Positions 37,627 through 51,085 of a stretch of 64,000 nt of DNA are shown in pieces. The position numbers and the translations under genes are program-made. A model generated the notes under the pieces. It ran no database searches. It was not told the DNA's origin and saw nothing but the letters and a program-made list of their open reading frames with translations. How positions within the stretch are numbered: position 1 is the stretch's first letter; each line of letters begins with the position of its first letter. Source of the DNA: Euglena gracilis (lineage: Eukaryota; Euglenida; Euglenophyceae; Euglenales); contig CP154954.1 of NCBI GenBank assembly GCA_039621445.1, positions 42,840,632 to 42,904,631 of the forward strand, read 5' to 3'.

Positions 37627-38383
37627 CGTGCGCAGGCCGGCTGGGCTCGGGGGTTGGGGCAGCAGGTGGGGGAGGCCGCAAGAGGGCGAACCTTGGAGGT
37701 GATGCCGAAGGCAAAGGAGGCACCACTGAAGAATGCGCACTCCCATAGTCTTGCAACCGACCACAGTTTGCGCAAAGTGTGGGGGGATGTGTCAAACCAC
37801 CGATCCAAGACGTGACAACAAGCAGGGCAGTCATTTTGCAAAAGAAATTTTACAATCCAATGAAAAATCCAGTCATAATATTGCAAAAAAAAACGGTTCG
37901 ACCCGGGAGGAAAAAATGATTTCTGGCATCCTAGGACCATCCTCCATCCACCCAAAACATAAAAAAAAATAGCTTTCCACTTGGTTAGTTTTCGACCTTC
38001 TGGCCCTTGGGCCAACCCCCTGTGGGGGGGGGGGGTCGGTGGTTGAGTTTTTTCCCATCCAAAAGGGGAGAAAAATCCAGAAAGGAATTAAAAAAAAAAC
38101 CCGCCATTTTTTCAAACCCAAAACCGTCAATTTTTCTGGCGCTTTGAGCCGAAAAAAATTTGCATTTGTGACAAAAATTTACCTAAAATGGCCGACTTTG
38201 GGAGGAGAATTCTTCAGCCCGGAGCTCCGCACAATACCGAAAATCTGGCCAAACTTCTGAAAAGGTGCCCTCCGACTGGGGGTAGAGGCCATTGGGGGGG
38301 GTGACGGCGGTCCTTAAGGGGTCCTTTACAAAAAAAAAGAATCTGCTCCCTCAAGGACCACCCTGACAACGAGGCAGTCGCCT
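37627..38383 (-). mobile_element. non-GT-AG intron of the phosphatase gene (introner candidate 3, copy A)
   Basis: Starts AGGCGACTGCCTC, identical to introner candidate 1 in the cyclase gene, and ends GGCCTGCGCACG. CAGGC and GCCTG near the ends are inverted repeats. Contains a GTCCTCTGACC-like hairpin (38,268-38,300), a GGCGCTTTGAGCC mini-hairpin and a G run. Copy B is at 62,256-63,030. Confidence 0.55.
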
Positions 38384-38471
38384 GGTTCGCGTGGAGGCGA
38401 CCGTGCGATCGAAGTCCAGGAAGACGGCCCCTGGGCGAAGTTGCTCCACCAGCTCCATCCTGGACAAGCCC
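38384..38471 (-). CDS. HAD-fold phosphatase-like gene, motif I exon (copy A)
   Basis: Encodes MELVEQLRPGAVFLDFDRTV followed by ASTRT. FLDFDRT is HAD motif I (DxDx[T/V]), whose first Asp is the nucleophile and second Asp the acid/base in phosphatases of this fold. Acceptor ACTGCAG. Confidence 0.8.
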
Positions 38472-38586
38472 CTGCAGTCCATCAGCCCCCCCCCCCAGGC
38501 ATCGTATTAACCCTGGTGTGCTCGCCCTCCAGTGTCGGTGCCGGATGCTGCCGCTTGCCACATGGCGGAGGGAGGGGCTTGGGCAC

Positions 38587-38707
38587 CAGCTCGCCGTCCC
38601 CACGCCACAGGGCGCAGGCCTCGCAGCTCCACAGGTCGCACACGAAGCACTTGGCGGCGTGCGGGCAGAAGGCCCGGCGGTCGCAGCTGCTGCGGAAGGG
38701 GCATCCC
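38587..38707 (-). CDS. HAD-fold phosphatase-like gene, Cys-rich exon (copy A)
   Basis: Encodes GCPFRSSCDRRAFCPHAAKC, then FVCDLWSCEACALWRGDGEL. Seven Cys and one His in the pattern C-x5-C-x5-C-x-H-x3-C-x2-C-x4-C-x2-C suggest a double zinc-binding site. Proteins joining such fingers to a HAD core occur in several protist groups (from memory). In copy A the gene is cut by the N gap just upstream. Its 3' edge phase does not fit the next exon with a GT donor. Confidence 0.7.
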
Positions 38708-38789
38708 CTGCGGGGCCCAGCACTGGCACATCTCTCGGAAAGAAAAAGCGAAGGGCACGAGCGTGATGGGGTGGCAGTTTTGCGATGTT

Positions 38790-38802
38790 NNNNNNNNNNN
38801 NN
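38790..38802. other. assembly gap (13 N)
   Basis: A run of N follows directly after copy A loses similarity partner sequence. In copy B the sequence continues past the matching point at 63,441. The 210 bases after the gap (38,803-39,012) are not found elsewhere in the window apart from a GGCGCCGAAG word. Confidence 0.99.
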
Positions 38803-39049
38803 AACGAAACAATCAATCCTGGAAAGTTGACACGAGAATCAAATAAAGCGGGACGGACATGGACCATAGCACAAAGACATCCAAAAAATCTGGTGGAGTG
38901 TCCAGTGACAAATGTGAAAAACTCAATGCAAAAATGGTTGACCCCCTCAAAGTGGCCATTTTCCTTCGGCACCAAAGGCGCCGAAGGCCAAAATTTGACA
39001 CCCCCCCAAAGCGTCCACCAAAGCCTCTGCCGCCCCTTTGCCACGCGAC

Positions 39050-39188
39050 CTGCCTCAGAGGGGAGGCGATCATCTTGTTGGTGAAGAGCACCGCGACGAG
39101 GGCCACGGCGGCCAGGCTGGTGACGCTGATGATGACCAGCAGGACCACCGACCACCGGATCGGTCCATCCACGGCGGCGGTGGGACAC
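39050..39188 (-). CDS. cyclase second transmembrane exon (copy B)
   Basis: Same 139-base exon and same GT/AG edges as 15,281-15,419, with Ala to Val in the membrane helix (WSVVLLV). The sequence beyond its donor is unrelated to copy A after about 35 bases, and no catalytic exon follows, so this copy is truncated at the N gap. Confidence 0.85.
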
Positions 39189-40459
39189 CTGCGAGTAGTG
39201 TGACTCAACCAGCCAGAAACTCACTCACCTGCTTGCCTACTCCGAGCTCAAGGTTCCATTTTTTAAAAAAAGAAAATGCGACACCATCTGCACTTCTTTG
39301 GTGTCATGCTGCATACCCACATCATTGATGTAAAAAGGTTACAGGAAATTTTCATTCTGGTTTGAGAAGAATCTGATAACTTGACGCTTTGAAAATTAAT
39401 TAACCCTGGGCCAACCGAGAAAAAAATCCTGGGCCGACCGATAAAAAAATCCAAAAGAAAGACACAAAAAATTTAATATCCACCCCTCTGATGAAAATTG
39501 TATGGTGGGTCCCAATCTTGACTTAAAAACAATGAAGCATCTGAACTTTGATATTTTTTGAGGGAAGGCGCGTCGAAGAAACCTGAAACTGATCTTTTGG
39601 AACCTGAAAAGTGATGGTTTTTTGTTGGGGCCAATGTTGGTCAAGAAAAAATCTACAAATATGACCTTCCCAAAATGTAAGACCCCACTAGAGGTTTCCA
39701 GCAACGGACCAAGAAATTTGGGGGAATTATAAAAAATAATACGCACTCAAACATGCACAAATATTTCATTGCAACATAATGAATGCTTCTAGACAGCTCA
39801 CCTAGCTAGCCAGCCATCAATCAAAAAATAAAGATAAAAGTTGATTAATAAAGGTTGAAAATAGCAACTTATCATGGAAGATGGCAAGTATGGCACATAT
39901 GGGGGTTGAATAGAACCGAAAGAGACTCAGTCTGAAGAATTTTCAGCACGTTTTGTTAGAAGTGCCCCACCAGGTTGAACTATGAGGGGTGGCCAGCACA
40001 AGATAATAAGGGGTGACGTCCCCGCGGGAGGAAGGCAGGGGTTGATCAAACACAGCGGTCTGGGAAGGGCTAAGACCACTCTTATGAGGCTGCTCTCAGG
40101 AAGAAGACACAGGCACTGTCACACATACATTCCCTTACCTACAGCAAATATATGCTTGCACCTTCCCCTGACTCCTGGCATGCAATGCAAATACAGTGGA
40201 GTGTGAATGTTGAAATGCAAGGTTTCCCTAAAGAGATGTACAGAACTGCCTCGCGCAAAAAAGCTAAAAAGCTAAATCATCAGCACCAGTGCAAAAAAAG
40301 GCACACGATGAATCAGAAGGATGTGGCGACACAACCCCGAGTAAAATGTCAATGGAATGCGGATTAATCTGAAAGGGTGGACTGCGCATGCACGGAAGGG
40401 TTGGCCAGGGGGAACTCAGACAGCCCATCCGTTGGGCGTTGGGGGGGGGGGGCAGTGAC

Positions 40460-43400
40460 CCCTGGGCGTCACGACACGCTGCCAGCTGATGAGGAAGCTC
40501 CCAGTGGCCGTTGCCACACTGGCGGCGGTGGCCGGGGCCTCGGGAGGGGCGGCAAGCGGGGCCAGGGCCTGGTAGGTCTGGGCCACCACGGCACAGTCGG
40601 AGCCGGCGGCGGCCACCAGTTGCCCGGCGCGGTGGGTGGCGCCAGGGGCCTCGGGGGGGGGGGGGGGCTGTCGGGCGAGGTCGGCCGTGCCGGCCTGCCA
40701 CCCACATGCGGGGCGTCGCCCCGGTAGACGGGACAGTCAGCCAAACTCCACGAACATTCCACCAAGAGCGGGCCGGCAGAGGAGCGACAACACAATCTGG
40801 TTGCATTCTCCCAACTTGGGTTTCCTTTAGGACCCGGGGGTCCCGGCCCCCCACCCCCTTTGGGGGCTTTGAGGGTCGATGTTCGGGACCCAAAGACTCG
40901 AGTATGCCAAAAGTCAAGGAAAAGCCCCCTCCGGGGGGTACCCACTCAGCCCATACCCGGTGGGTCATCAAAAAAAAGGCTTTAAAACAATCTCTGCCCC
41001 GCCCAAAAAACTGGCATCCAAGAGCTTGGACAGCATTGGGGATCTTCACAATATCCCTGGCATGGCCCAAGACCCCCAAAAGGAACCGCAACAGACTTCC
41101 ACTCCAGCAATATGCTCCTGGCATCAGGCAATCTGACAGTCATGTTGGCCTTCCAGACGAGCAGGTTTCTCCTTGAAGAAGCCAAAGAGAGGGGTTAGAC
41201 CAAATCACTTGACAGTGAGCATTTTGAGGACTTTTGCATTCGAGCCATTTAATCATTAATCTGATAAACAGCCCCTCACCAAAATTGTCGCATCCAAAAA
41301 CCACAATGCTAAACCCTTTCAATCCAAAAATGCCAAAAATAACGATATGTTGGAGGAAAATATGGCAGCGAGGGAGGGGATTCGTTGGGTTTTGTCTGCA
41401 ACGGCTGATTGTGGCTGCCTAAAAAAAATTTAAAAGAAGCCAAAAAATGATGGCAACTGCAGCGGCAGCGGCCATGCCAGTCAAATCCGGCCACCAAAAA
41501 CGGGTGCACCTCCCCACCACCACTTCCCAAGGACCGTCCTTTTTCTTTGGAGGGTCGGTCGTAAGAAGGAAATGATATTTCGTAAAAAAAAAGGTATTTT
41601 TTTACGTCAGCTTCTGTCTGTTGCATATGTCTTGGCCGTTTGAATCCCCATTGTCATCTTTCCCTCCTTTTGGCGTTCACCCTACCGACCGCTCCAGTCA
41701 CAAATTGGAAATGGAAAGAGGGGGGCTAGGAAGAGTTCGAGAGACTTTGACTCTTGAGAGTGAACCTCCATCTGAATGGATAATCACTAAAATGAAAACG
41801 ATACATCTGATATAAAGAGCAAAAAAATTGGCGTCACTATATTCTCTGAATTATTTTCTAAAACAGTTTTGCCTTCTCGACATTTTGATGGATGGAGCTA
41901 GATGAAGGCTGGGGGGCTGTGATGGAGGAAGCTGTAATGAGGGGAAAAAATGCAGGGATAGGTGAGCTGGGCAGCCCAGTTGGCTGGCCAGCCTGCAGCC
42001 GGCTGGCCCGGCCTTCGGCTGGCTGGCCCGGCCTCCGACCGGGCTGGACCCAGCTTTATTTCACTCGACCCCCCCCCGGGGGGGCTCCCAGCCCGAATTT
42101 GGGCTGCTGGCTGGATTTGAGCTGTTGGCTGGCTGGAGCCCCCCCCCCCGGGGGATAGGGTACCCTCCGGCTTAAGAAAACCCCTGGATGCAAGATCCAT
42201 TCATTTGCGACTTCCAACTGGCAAATGTTCAGCAGATTGTCGAGCAACTGGCTCAGGCCTCCGTTCAAGCCACTTTGGAGCGACAGGTGGATGCCTACGT
42301 TTCCGGGGAGTCCGCGGAGGGCCCCTGCCCGGCGCCACACGTGGCGGCGATCAGCGTGCCGCGGTCGTCCACGAGGTACGCCGTGGAGGCCCCCGCCGCC
42401 CCGCCGCTGAAAAACTGCACCATGGAGTGGAGCAGCGCCGCCCAGTCAGCCCCCAGGGCCTCGCCCCCCTCTGCTCCTCCGCCCATCCCCTGGCTGAGCA
42501 GTGTGAGGGGCAGCTGTGTGCAGGGGGGAGGGGGGTCTCCCCACCCACTTACCCCCTGAGCCCCCAAGAGGGGGGGTCCCGGGGGACCCACTCAAAAATC
42601 GCGAAAAATTCCAAAAATAGCACCTTTTCAAAAAAATTTCGCGCCTTCTACACCAAAAAGTAGGACCCCCCCTGAGGGGGGGGGGGGGGGCTCGGCCGGA
42701 CCCACCCACCCTACCCCCCCCGGGGTCCACGACTTAAAACAACCCTGGCTGTGTGAGTGCTGTGGTGTTGGTCGGAGGCGGTCCGCCAGGCCCTGGCCCA
42801 CGTCCTGCATCCACACGAAGTGGATCACGGGGAGGCCGTCCACGCGGGTCATGCGGTACTGCCCCACCTCCGTGAAGGCCAGGGGGATGGCCCCTCGCGG
42901 CCAACCCAGGTGTTGGGCCAAAAAAAAGTGATGGTGGATGTGATGATGAAATGATGCGAAATACACGCAGAATTTGTGCTCTGCACATATCCCCCCTCCC
43001 CCCGGGTTGAGCCACGGTCCGAAACACTTGCAGCAAGGGACACCACAGCCGTCCTGAAGGTTCCAACCTTCAGGATGGTCAAGGGTTTCTCAACTTGGAA
43101 TTCCCATACTACCCGGGAAGTTGTCACGCTTTTGAGGTCGTCACCCAAATTGTTAACTGCACCGGCTGGCTGGTCACACCGTCCTGGGGGTGAGGTTTGC
43201 TAATATTGCCTGACCTGCTACCGGGAGAAAACCCAGACTGGGAAAAACTGTTGTGGGAAAAATTCAAGAGAGAATTTTGCCCACAATTTCCCCCTCATTT
43301 TCAGGATCCGTGCTGGTTTTCTTCAGCAAAAAAAGAAGGATTGTTTCCTTCGATGAACGTCCAAAAATTTTATTTGGGCTTTGTGCCGATTCTTGGAGTA

Positions 43401-46400
43401 TATTACTAACTCCAAATTAGCAGTGGTTGTGCTTTTTGTTTTCTTTTTGCTGAACTTTTTCCCCTGGCAGGATTTTTCTCGTCAGCAATTCTTCCCGGTC
43501 GGATCCAGTAATGGAGGAATGCAATACACGTGCTGAATTCTGAGTCGAAGCGACCCGTATTTGCCTCCCCAAACCGCATCCCTCGCCGGACTCGCTCGGC
43601 CAGGGAGGAGGCGCCATGCGTGGGGCACTGCCGTCCGGCCGGTCCTCCTGCCACAGCCACGGCTCCAGCCACTCCGCGGAGCCGTCGCTCATGTTGAAGT
43701 ACCGCTCCCCCCGGTCGGACGGGGCGTCCCACGTCTCGAGGGTGGCCGGCGGCAGGGGGTCCCGTCGCCCGTGCAACGCTCGTGTGTGTCACCCCCAGTG
43801 TGACTACCGTCTGCCGGGATTCGTTGCAAAAAATTCACCGTCTTCACGGTGTCCTGCAGAACACCCTGGACCCGAGGTTCCAGTACCGGTCCACATGATC
43901 CGGCGCAGGCAGGTATTTGCTGTCGGCCGCAGAATGTCGGGAGGGGTCCGGAACGTCGGGAAGATGGTGCTGTAGCGAAGACTATCAGGACTGAACGTTT
44001 TTTTATTAGTTCCCACAGTAACCTTCCCGAACCCCCCCCCCCCCAACCTGCCAAGGGGTCCGGACTGCCCTGGGGTACCCGGAACCCCCCCAAAAGTCCA
44101 ATTTTTTCCTTCTGCCAATTTTTTTTGCAGTTTTCAGAAATTTTGTCCCATGATTGCCGGTCGATTTTGGGGTGGTAAAAATGGCCATGTCCAGGTAGGA
44201 AGTGTCCTTACACCCCCCCTTTGAATGGATGGGGGTCTGGACCCCCACCTATCCTTACATCGAGCCCAAAATCTCCCGCATAAAGCCAATCAGAAATAAA
44301 TGACGCATGTGTTTCGTCATCTGTTCAGCCCAGAGCTTTTTTTTAAAGTTTTGTGAGCCTGGTGGTGGGTGGTTGGGTGGGTCCCGGTCGAGCCCCCCCC
44401 CCCGGGGGGGGGGGGGTCGGGCTGAGTCAGGTACCCTGCCAGAGGCAGGGTTTTGCTCCATTTTTGGCGCGAAGCATCGAATATATTTTGGATGGTTGGG
44501 TGGGTGGGTCCGGACCCTTTTCTGTCCTAGAGCACATGGCGCGGGAGTTGGCGTTGCCGGCCATGAAATGGCACAAGTGAGCTCTCATAGTCTGCTAGGT
44601 GATAGGTGATGGGTTTGATTCCCTCATATGCATTGGACAGGTCTTTGGATTCGCTGGGTGTCCTGTGAAAGCCAATATAATGACGATGCACAACAAAAAT
44701 TATAAAACATTTGCATTGGAACCCTAAGCCTTGATGGAACATCATCAGTTACTGCAGGACGTGGGAGGTGCCACTACTGCCCCTCCCACGGCAACCTGGC
44801 GGGGGGGGGGGGTCCGGATCCGAACCATACCACTGGTTAGCGACTGCTGGGGGGGGGGGGGAGGGGGCCACTTTCAACGTTCAAAAAAACCAGTCAGTAA
44901 CTATTGAAAAACCAGTAACCTGACCCCCCGGGGGGGGGTCAGTCAGCGCCGGCCATAAACAGACAAGAAGCCTAAGTGCAACTAAGGGGGGGTGCGTCAG
45001 TCAATTTGGCCACTTTGGCTCAAAATCAATTGATTTTGGCGAAAATCCCAAGAAATGTTCTGGAGTCTTCAGCGAATCCTTGGCTTACGGCGGACGTTTT
45101 CGGCCAATCCTGGCCGACTCCAACAATCCCAATCCAATACCCATGATAAGGCATTGGTATCAGGCAATTGCAAGATCCGGATCCTGTTTCCCAGTCAAAA
45201 ATCGGGGCGTGGGGCGCCCTTCAACTAAAGCCGGTGCAGCCTCATCATGTTCAACCATGGGGTCTGGGTTCAGCGGAAAGGACCAGCCTGGGGGCGGTAC
45301 ATGACCGTGCTGTTTGTGAAGTGTTCCCAGAACAGGTCCCGGCGGCCTGCAAAGTCCATCCGGCTGGCGCAGAAGCTCCACTTCTTGCCCCCAGGGCAAC
45401 CCCCAGCCTCAACCCCCAAGGAAAGACCCTGGAGGCGGAAGACCTTGTGACTGTTTGCTGTGGCTTGAATGGCACACAGCAAGCGCTTCACCCTTGGGGG
45501 GAAAACCCCGGCTGGATTGCACACCGGCGAACGGGGGAATGGAGCTTGGTTGCAGGATCAAGGAAACCCTCTCAGAGCAACTTGTCGGAAGACAGCAGAT
45601 CCGGAGCAGGAAAGGCTCCACCCAGGTTGCAAACAGCTGGTGGCCTCCCTGCCTGACGTGGGGACTTTGTGTCGGCTTCGTTTTTATTACATTGTTATTA
45701 TCACTCACAATGCATTGATATCTTAATCACCTTCTTTGGAAGTCTGATGTGAACACCTCTCGTTTGGCGCGGGTGCATGCTTGCGTTAGTCAGACAATCG
45801 GCACTCTTGGCATGTGAGAGGGCTGCCCTTGCCACCAGGCACATACTCGCGAGGGAAGATGGTGCACATGCCGCCGACGCGGTTCGCTACGCCCGCCATC
45901 CAGGGGAGCATCACCCGCTTTGGGGATGGGCTGACCTCCACTTAGCAAGGGCATCAAAGAAAACTGTCTCGTACCCCCCCCCCCAGGAAACTGTCACCAG
46001 ACAAGTCAGTGAGCACAGAGGCAGGAGACCGGTCCTATCAGGGCAGGGCAACCAATATTGTACCAGAGGCCAATTTCTGGGGGATCCAGGTCAGAGAGAT
46101 AAAATGAATTCTTGGACTCTTCAGCTGACCGAATATCCGAAAATGCACTTTTTCTTGAATCCATTTCTTCTGAAGATGCAGTTTTTTTTCCACATGTTTT
46201 GATCAGGTGCCAGATAAACATGGAAAGTATTTTTTTCGATTCGAAATATAACCTCTTCGCCACAAAAATGTAAAAAATCCGAAAAAAGCAATAGGAAAAG
46301 AGAAATAGGAAATTGGAAATGGCCAACAGGTGCAAAGGGTAGGCAGATTTCGATGAAGACAGGTCAACAGTCCTCGTCACATGTGGTGACGAACAGCCTG

Positions 46401-47759
46401 CGGCGTAGGGATGTATGGGAAGCGGGGGGGGGGGTGTTCCACATAAAACATGTAAATATAACAAATATTAAGCATTTTTGGTTAATTTTCAAAGGAAAAT
46501 CAGGGATTTTCCAACAATTTTGGCCCATTATCCGGCCCTTTGACCGTACGCCAAAACATCAAAAAATGGGTAATATGTTCAAAAGTGAGGGGGAAAATGT
46601 TTTTTTCTCATTTTCTGGTGCTGTGTGCTGGAAAAAAAACTTTCGCCATTTTTGGAACTTGCTGAGGGGGGTCTGGGAACACCCTCCAAACTAGGGGTGG
46701 TTCCAGGTCCCCCCTGCCACCGTACCCGGGGGTTGGGGCCCCGCCCTACCACCTAAATCAATAATGCCAGGCTTCCCATCTATCCCTGGGGGCAAGCCGG
46801 GAGGCACCAGCCTTTCATTTTTCATGCACTGCACAGAGGCTGGGCAGGGGTATGGTCGACTGGGCTGGAGGCGGAGGGGGGGGTCAGAGCGGCCCAGCCC
46901 AGGCAGGTCCGGCTCCATCACGGCACCGGACAGGTCCCCCTCCCGGTGCCGCAGCCAGGCGTCCCGGGCAGGGGACGGGGCACGGAAACCAACCAGAAGG
47001 CTGGGGCGGGGGGGGGGGGCACCACCCTGGGGCCAACCCCAGCCCCTGGGCCATGTAGTTGACCCAGTAGTCCGCCTCGTCCAGGGCGGCCTGGACGCGG
47101 AGGGCCAGCACGTGGAAGTGCTGCGCCGACACCTCCGCCAGCAGGTCGTACCCCAGCGCCTGCGTCTTGACGGCGCTGACCGCTGCCGCCGGGGGCCCCA
47201 TTGGCCGATGGCCGGTCCCCCCATTTGTTCCGCACCGCGAGCGAAACACCGTGGTAGCACCGCAGGTTCGGCCGCCACCCGGACCGCGGTCGGATTTCGC
47301 CCCTGAGCCAGACCAATCAATGGTCGCTGGGTTTGCTCATGAGGGACTTTGGGTTTGACGACCAGGCAGACTCCAAACGAGGCTCCAGGACACAGAAACC
47401 GTGGGGACATATCAGACGGGTAGATTTCAATTTGCACGACAGAAAACAGAGAAAGCGAAACCTTAAAAATAACACACACAATGCAGTGGAGCATTAAATG
47501 CATGTCAAAGTTATGTGGTGTGTGACGTTTCCTGTCTCCTTTCCCCATACCATTTTCACTCATTTTCAACCAATTCTTTGGATAAGCAATAAAATTGCGA
47601 AATTACATTCAGCGGTGCCCTTCCTTGCAGTTCCACAACGAACGAAGCCAGCTGGCCCCCGGGCATCACTGGGGAGGTGCTGCAGACGCTGATGAAGATG
47701 GCGAGCAAGCACGTCAGCAGCAGAACGGGGATCAGCGGCAGGCGCTGGCGGTGCCGCGA
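40460..47759 (-). CDS. cyclase sensor-region exons, copy B (set)
   Basis: The exons described for 16.7-23.4 kb recur in order: about 40.46-40.63, 42.30-42.47, 42.77-42.91, 43.57-43.78, 43.86-43.92, 44.53-44.58, 45,288-45,383, 45.81-45.94, 46.86-46.98, 47,046-47,182 and 47,625-47,759. Reading frames are kept, and most changes are silent or mild. The frame-keeping supports these as true exons, while the introns differ by many homopolymer changes. Confidence 0.6.
41970..42170. repeat. GGCTGG-rich inverted-repeat patch (copy B)
   Basis: Counterpart of 18,180-18,375. The C-run/G-run hairpins at 42,070 and 42,140 have different arm lengths from copy A. Confidence 0.6.
42968..43542. mobile_element. 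copy-B-specific insertion of about 575 bp
   Basis: Absent from the equivalent site in copy A (19,180-19,190). It begins CAGAATTTGTGC and ends GTGCTGAATTCTG, imperfect inverted repeats. Contains the hairpin CCTGAAGGTTCCAACCTTCAGG shape at 43,052-43,074 (arms of 10). No gene. The target duplication is unclear. Confidence 0.5.
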
Positions 47760-49269
47760 CTCAGGAACAAACAGGGGGGAGTGAGTTGCCAGCGGCACAG
47801 GAGATGGGTGGGGGATGGCAGGGACCCACGTTTGCAATTTCATTTTTAGGTCTCAGAGAAATTGGGCACTTCCTGCCAACAGTTAGAGGTATAACCCACC
47901 CGTCTTCCATGGGTGCCACTCGTCCCATCCCCACAGTCCGGTCGGACCCCCCTCCAAGCCTAAAAACATCTCTGATTGGATTGGCCGCACCTCGAACCAC
48001 TGTCAGCGCTCGCTTGACACCGAAATTGGTTTGCTGACCACGTCGTGAATGTGTTCTCAGGCAGCCAAGGGAACACAAAAATGCATGGGTTTAGGGTCAA
48101 AATTCAGTAAAACATCTCTTTTGGACTTCTTTGGAGCTAGAGAACATTAAATACTCCCGTCTGAGCCTGAATGGGCTGAGCTGGCTCCAACTTTACTTCA
48201 GCGGACCGGGGATTGTATAGCCTCGATTGGCTGGCCCTCCCCACAAGGTAAGAAAACCCCCCCGAAGAAAGCTTGAGGAAAATCCGCCAAGTCCAATGTA
48301 AATACAAAAAGAGGCAGCAAAAGCGTTTTCCATCGCAACTGCACATTTGGGGTGAAATTTGCATCACTTCTTCAATTCATTGTCATCCTTTCGTTCACTG
48401 TCAACTGTAAATGTTGAATTGGCACGTGTGGGGTGCGCCTGGACAGTGGCACTTGGCGAGACGGTGGGATAGAGCCAGGGCTGCAAGGTTTGTTGAATGC
48501 TCAGCCGGTTGGGAACAGGAGTTTCACAGACATGCTTTTTGCTGGTGGCCCGGGTTGGGGTTGTGTGTGCATTTTGAGAATCAGGATATGAGTGCCAAGA
48601 ACTGATTCTCTTTGCCAACGTCAGCACAAGCAATACGGACAAGGCCCTCATCTCTTCTACACAACCGAGGAGGTGCCGTCTGCTGTTCGGCGTTGTCTCC
48701 CTTCATCGAGAACCCAAGGGGAGGGTTCATTTCGGGCCTGACCAGGGTTTGAAATGAAGCACGGATCCCCCTACGGTGGCCCCCCCCTCAACAGTGGCCG
48801 GGCAACCGTGGCACACCGCGCGCCAAGCCGAACCTTTTGGCCTCCGCCAAAACGATGTCAAAATTCCAAAAATTTAGCGGCGCTAAGAGGGTCCCGCCCC
48901 CCCCACCTCCCAAAGAGGTGGCAGGCAAAGAGATGGGAGGAGTTCTGGACCCTTCCCATGGTCAAGACAACTCAGAGAATTCTCCTGTAGTATTTTATTG
49001 GGTCACGAATACCTTCATCAAGGACAGCTGACCCCCCATCGGGAGACTGCACCCCCCGCCAGGATATTGTTTACAATTTATCCACCCCCAATGAACAACC
49101 GCCTTACCAGGGTCCCTTTGACAATGTCAACCGGATGTCTGTGACAGCTCCCTCAACGCGCCAAACAACATTCAAAGACACATCGAGGTTGTGTTAGAGC
49201 ATTCTCGAAGCCATTCCTGCTCAAGCAGTTCGTTTCCGGGGTGGGCAGCTGGGGGGCGACGGCCCCCAG

Positions 49270-49498
49270 TGATTGCCGGCAATGATGGCCGGGAGCAGCG
49301 CCCGGGGTCCTGCGCAGCTCTGGGGCGGGGTCGGCCGCGTGACCGGACCGGACCACCAGGCACCGCTCCCAGAACGGTCTCCGGCGAGCCCCGGTCAGCC
49401 CGCCTGTCCAGGCTCGCTGGTTGAGGCCATTGTTGCTCCGCCCGCCAACAATCCTGGCGCGGAGGGACGGATACTGCCGGCGAAAGCGTCACCCGGCC
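49270..49498 (-). CDS. exon-like frame FWERCLVVRSG (copy B)
   Basis: Identical to the frame at 24.90-25.13 kb, within the longest perfectly matching block of the two copies. Confidence 0.4.
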
Positions 49499-49679
49499 GG
49501 CGGGACCGAAGGAACCTCAAAAGGCAGCACAGGCCAAGCCCGCGTTGTCTGCCCACCCGGAAAACGCCCCAATTTCGCCCAATTTTTCCGATTTTGCCGC
49601 GAAAAAAATCCCGGGAAATTTGTGGCTCCCAGGGTGTTCCGGGATAATTCTGGGATTATTATACCCTGCCGATACCTTA

Positions 49680-51085
49680 CGGTCAAAGTGGCCTCCAGGC
49701 AGTATGGAACCCCAAAATGGCCACTCTGGGGGAGGGGACACTTTGGGGGGGGGGTGAATTTTTGGGCTTCGGCGACTTCGGGCCAAAAGGTAATGGCCAC
49801 TTTGGGGGGGGGGTAAACCAAATTGGCGAAAAACTTTTGGCCACTCTGGGGGGGGACACTTTGACGGGGGGGGGGGGGGGTGAGGGTATCTCGACAATGA
49901 AGCAAAATCAAAGAAAATGCCCGGAGAGCAAAAATGAAACCCTCGAAATGCCCTATCCAACCATGGTTTTCCTTTCCCCTAACTCTTTGCGTAGCCCGAG
50001 TTACGGCCATTTTCCGGCCCATTTTGGCCCGTTTCAGGGGCCATTTTGGACTGTTTTCGGGGTCAAAAAATTGATGTTTCCAAAATATCTCGAAAATGAA
50101 GCAACATAAAAGGAAATGTCCAGAGACCCGATTTGAAGCCCTTGGAACACCCTATCTAACGATCTAACGGTACCATGCCCCCCCCCCCCCCGAAAGTGTC
50201 CCATACCGGGCCCAACGGCAGGGTGGGTATGGGACCCCCCCCCGGGGGGGGGTACTGGCTAGCCAATCGGCTAGAAACTGGAAAAAGTGGACTAGCTAGA
50301 CCCCCCTCCCCCCTGGGGTGGGGGGGGGGTCCGGGGGTCCCCCAGACTGGAAATAAAATTTTCCTCCGGCGCACAGCGCCGGAGGAAAAATGAGGTTTTT
50401 AACAGGTTTTGGGCTGAATTTTGTTCAAAAAATTCCCCAAAATGGCCAAAAACGGGCATTTTTGGCCATTTTTGGGTGTCCCAAAAAATTTTCGGCGCTT
50501 TGCGCCAGTCGCTGGAAAATTTTTTTCCACTAGCTGCCCCTGCTAGCAGACCCCCCCGGGGGGGTCTGGTAGAAAACCCACTAGCCAAATTTGGACTAGC
50601 TGCAGTCCAGCCCCCCCCCCCGGGGGGGAACTGCAATCCCTTGAGCAAATGCCTGTATGGGACAGTATCGGGGGGGGGTCACAATCGGGGGCAGGGGTTT
50701 TTTTAAGACCGGGGGTGGAGGGGGGGGGCCCCCCCCCCCCCCCCCACCCCCCAGGGGGGGGGCCCCCCCGGGGGGGGGGGAGGGGGGTCCGGGGGACCCA
50801 CAAAAAATGGCCGAAAAATCGCGAAAAGTGCTAAAAATAGAATTTTTTCGGCGCCTGCGGCGCCGAAAAGTATATCCCACCCCCCTCTGGGGGACCCCCC
50901 CGGGGGGGGGAGGGGGTCCGGCGGACCCACCCACCCTACCCCTCCCCCTCCCCCCCCCCGGGGGCCCAAACTTAAAAAAATCCCTGATCGGAGGCGTCAA
51001 AAAAATTCCTTTAGGACCGGCCGGCCGGGTTCCATGGTAGGGATATGGGACACTATCGGGGGGGGGGGGAGCAGTATCGGGGGGC
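49680..51085. repeat. dispersed repeat and C/G hairpin cluster (copy B)
   Basis: Counterpart of 25,310-26,725. Hairpin arms differ in length (for example a run of C broken by fewer A residues at 50,729-50,745), while single-copy words between them are the same. Confidence 0.7.

Larger units (their letters stand above)
15245..38789. repeat. large direct repeat, copy A (about 23.5 kb)
   Basis: Aligns in order with 39,013-63,441, the offset growing from about 23.77 kb to 24.65 kb through small insertions. It contains the cyclase N-terminal exons, the repeat-rich spacer and the phosphatase exons except the first. The copy ends at the N gap. Differences are single-base changes, homopolymer lengths and a few insertions. 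Some parts over 1 kb, such as 24.51-25.49 kb, look identical. Confidence 0.9.

Noticed and set aside
38214-39224. A 336-codon minus-strand frame running through the N gap
   Set aside because: It joins a wrong-frame reading of the phosphatase exons to a wrong-frame reading of the cyclase exon across unknown bases.
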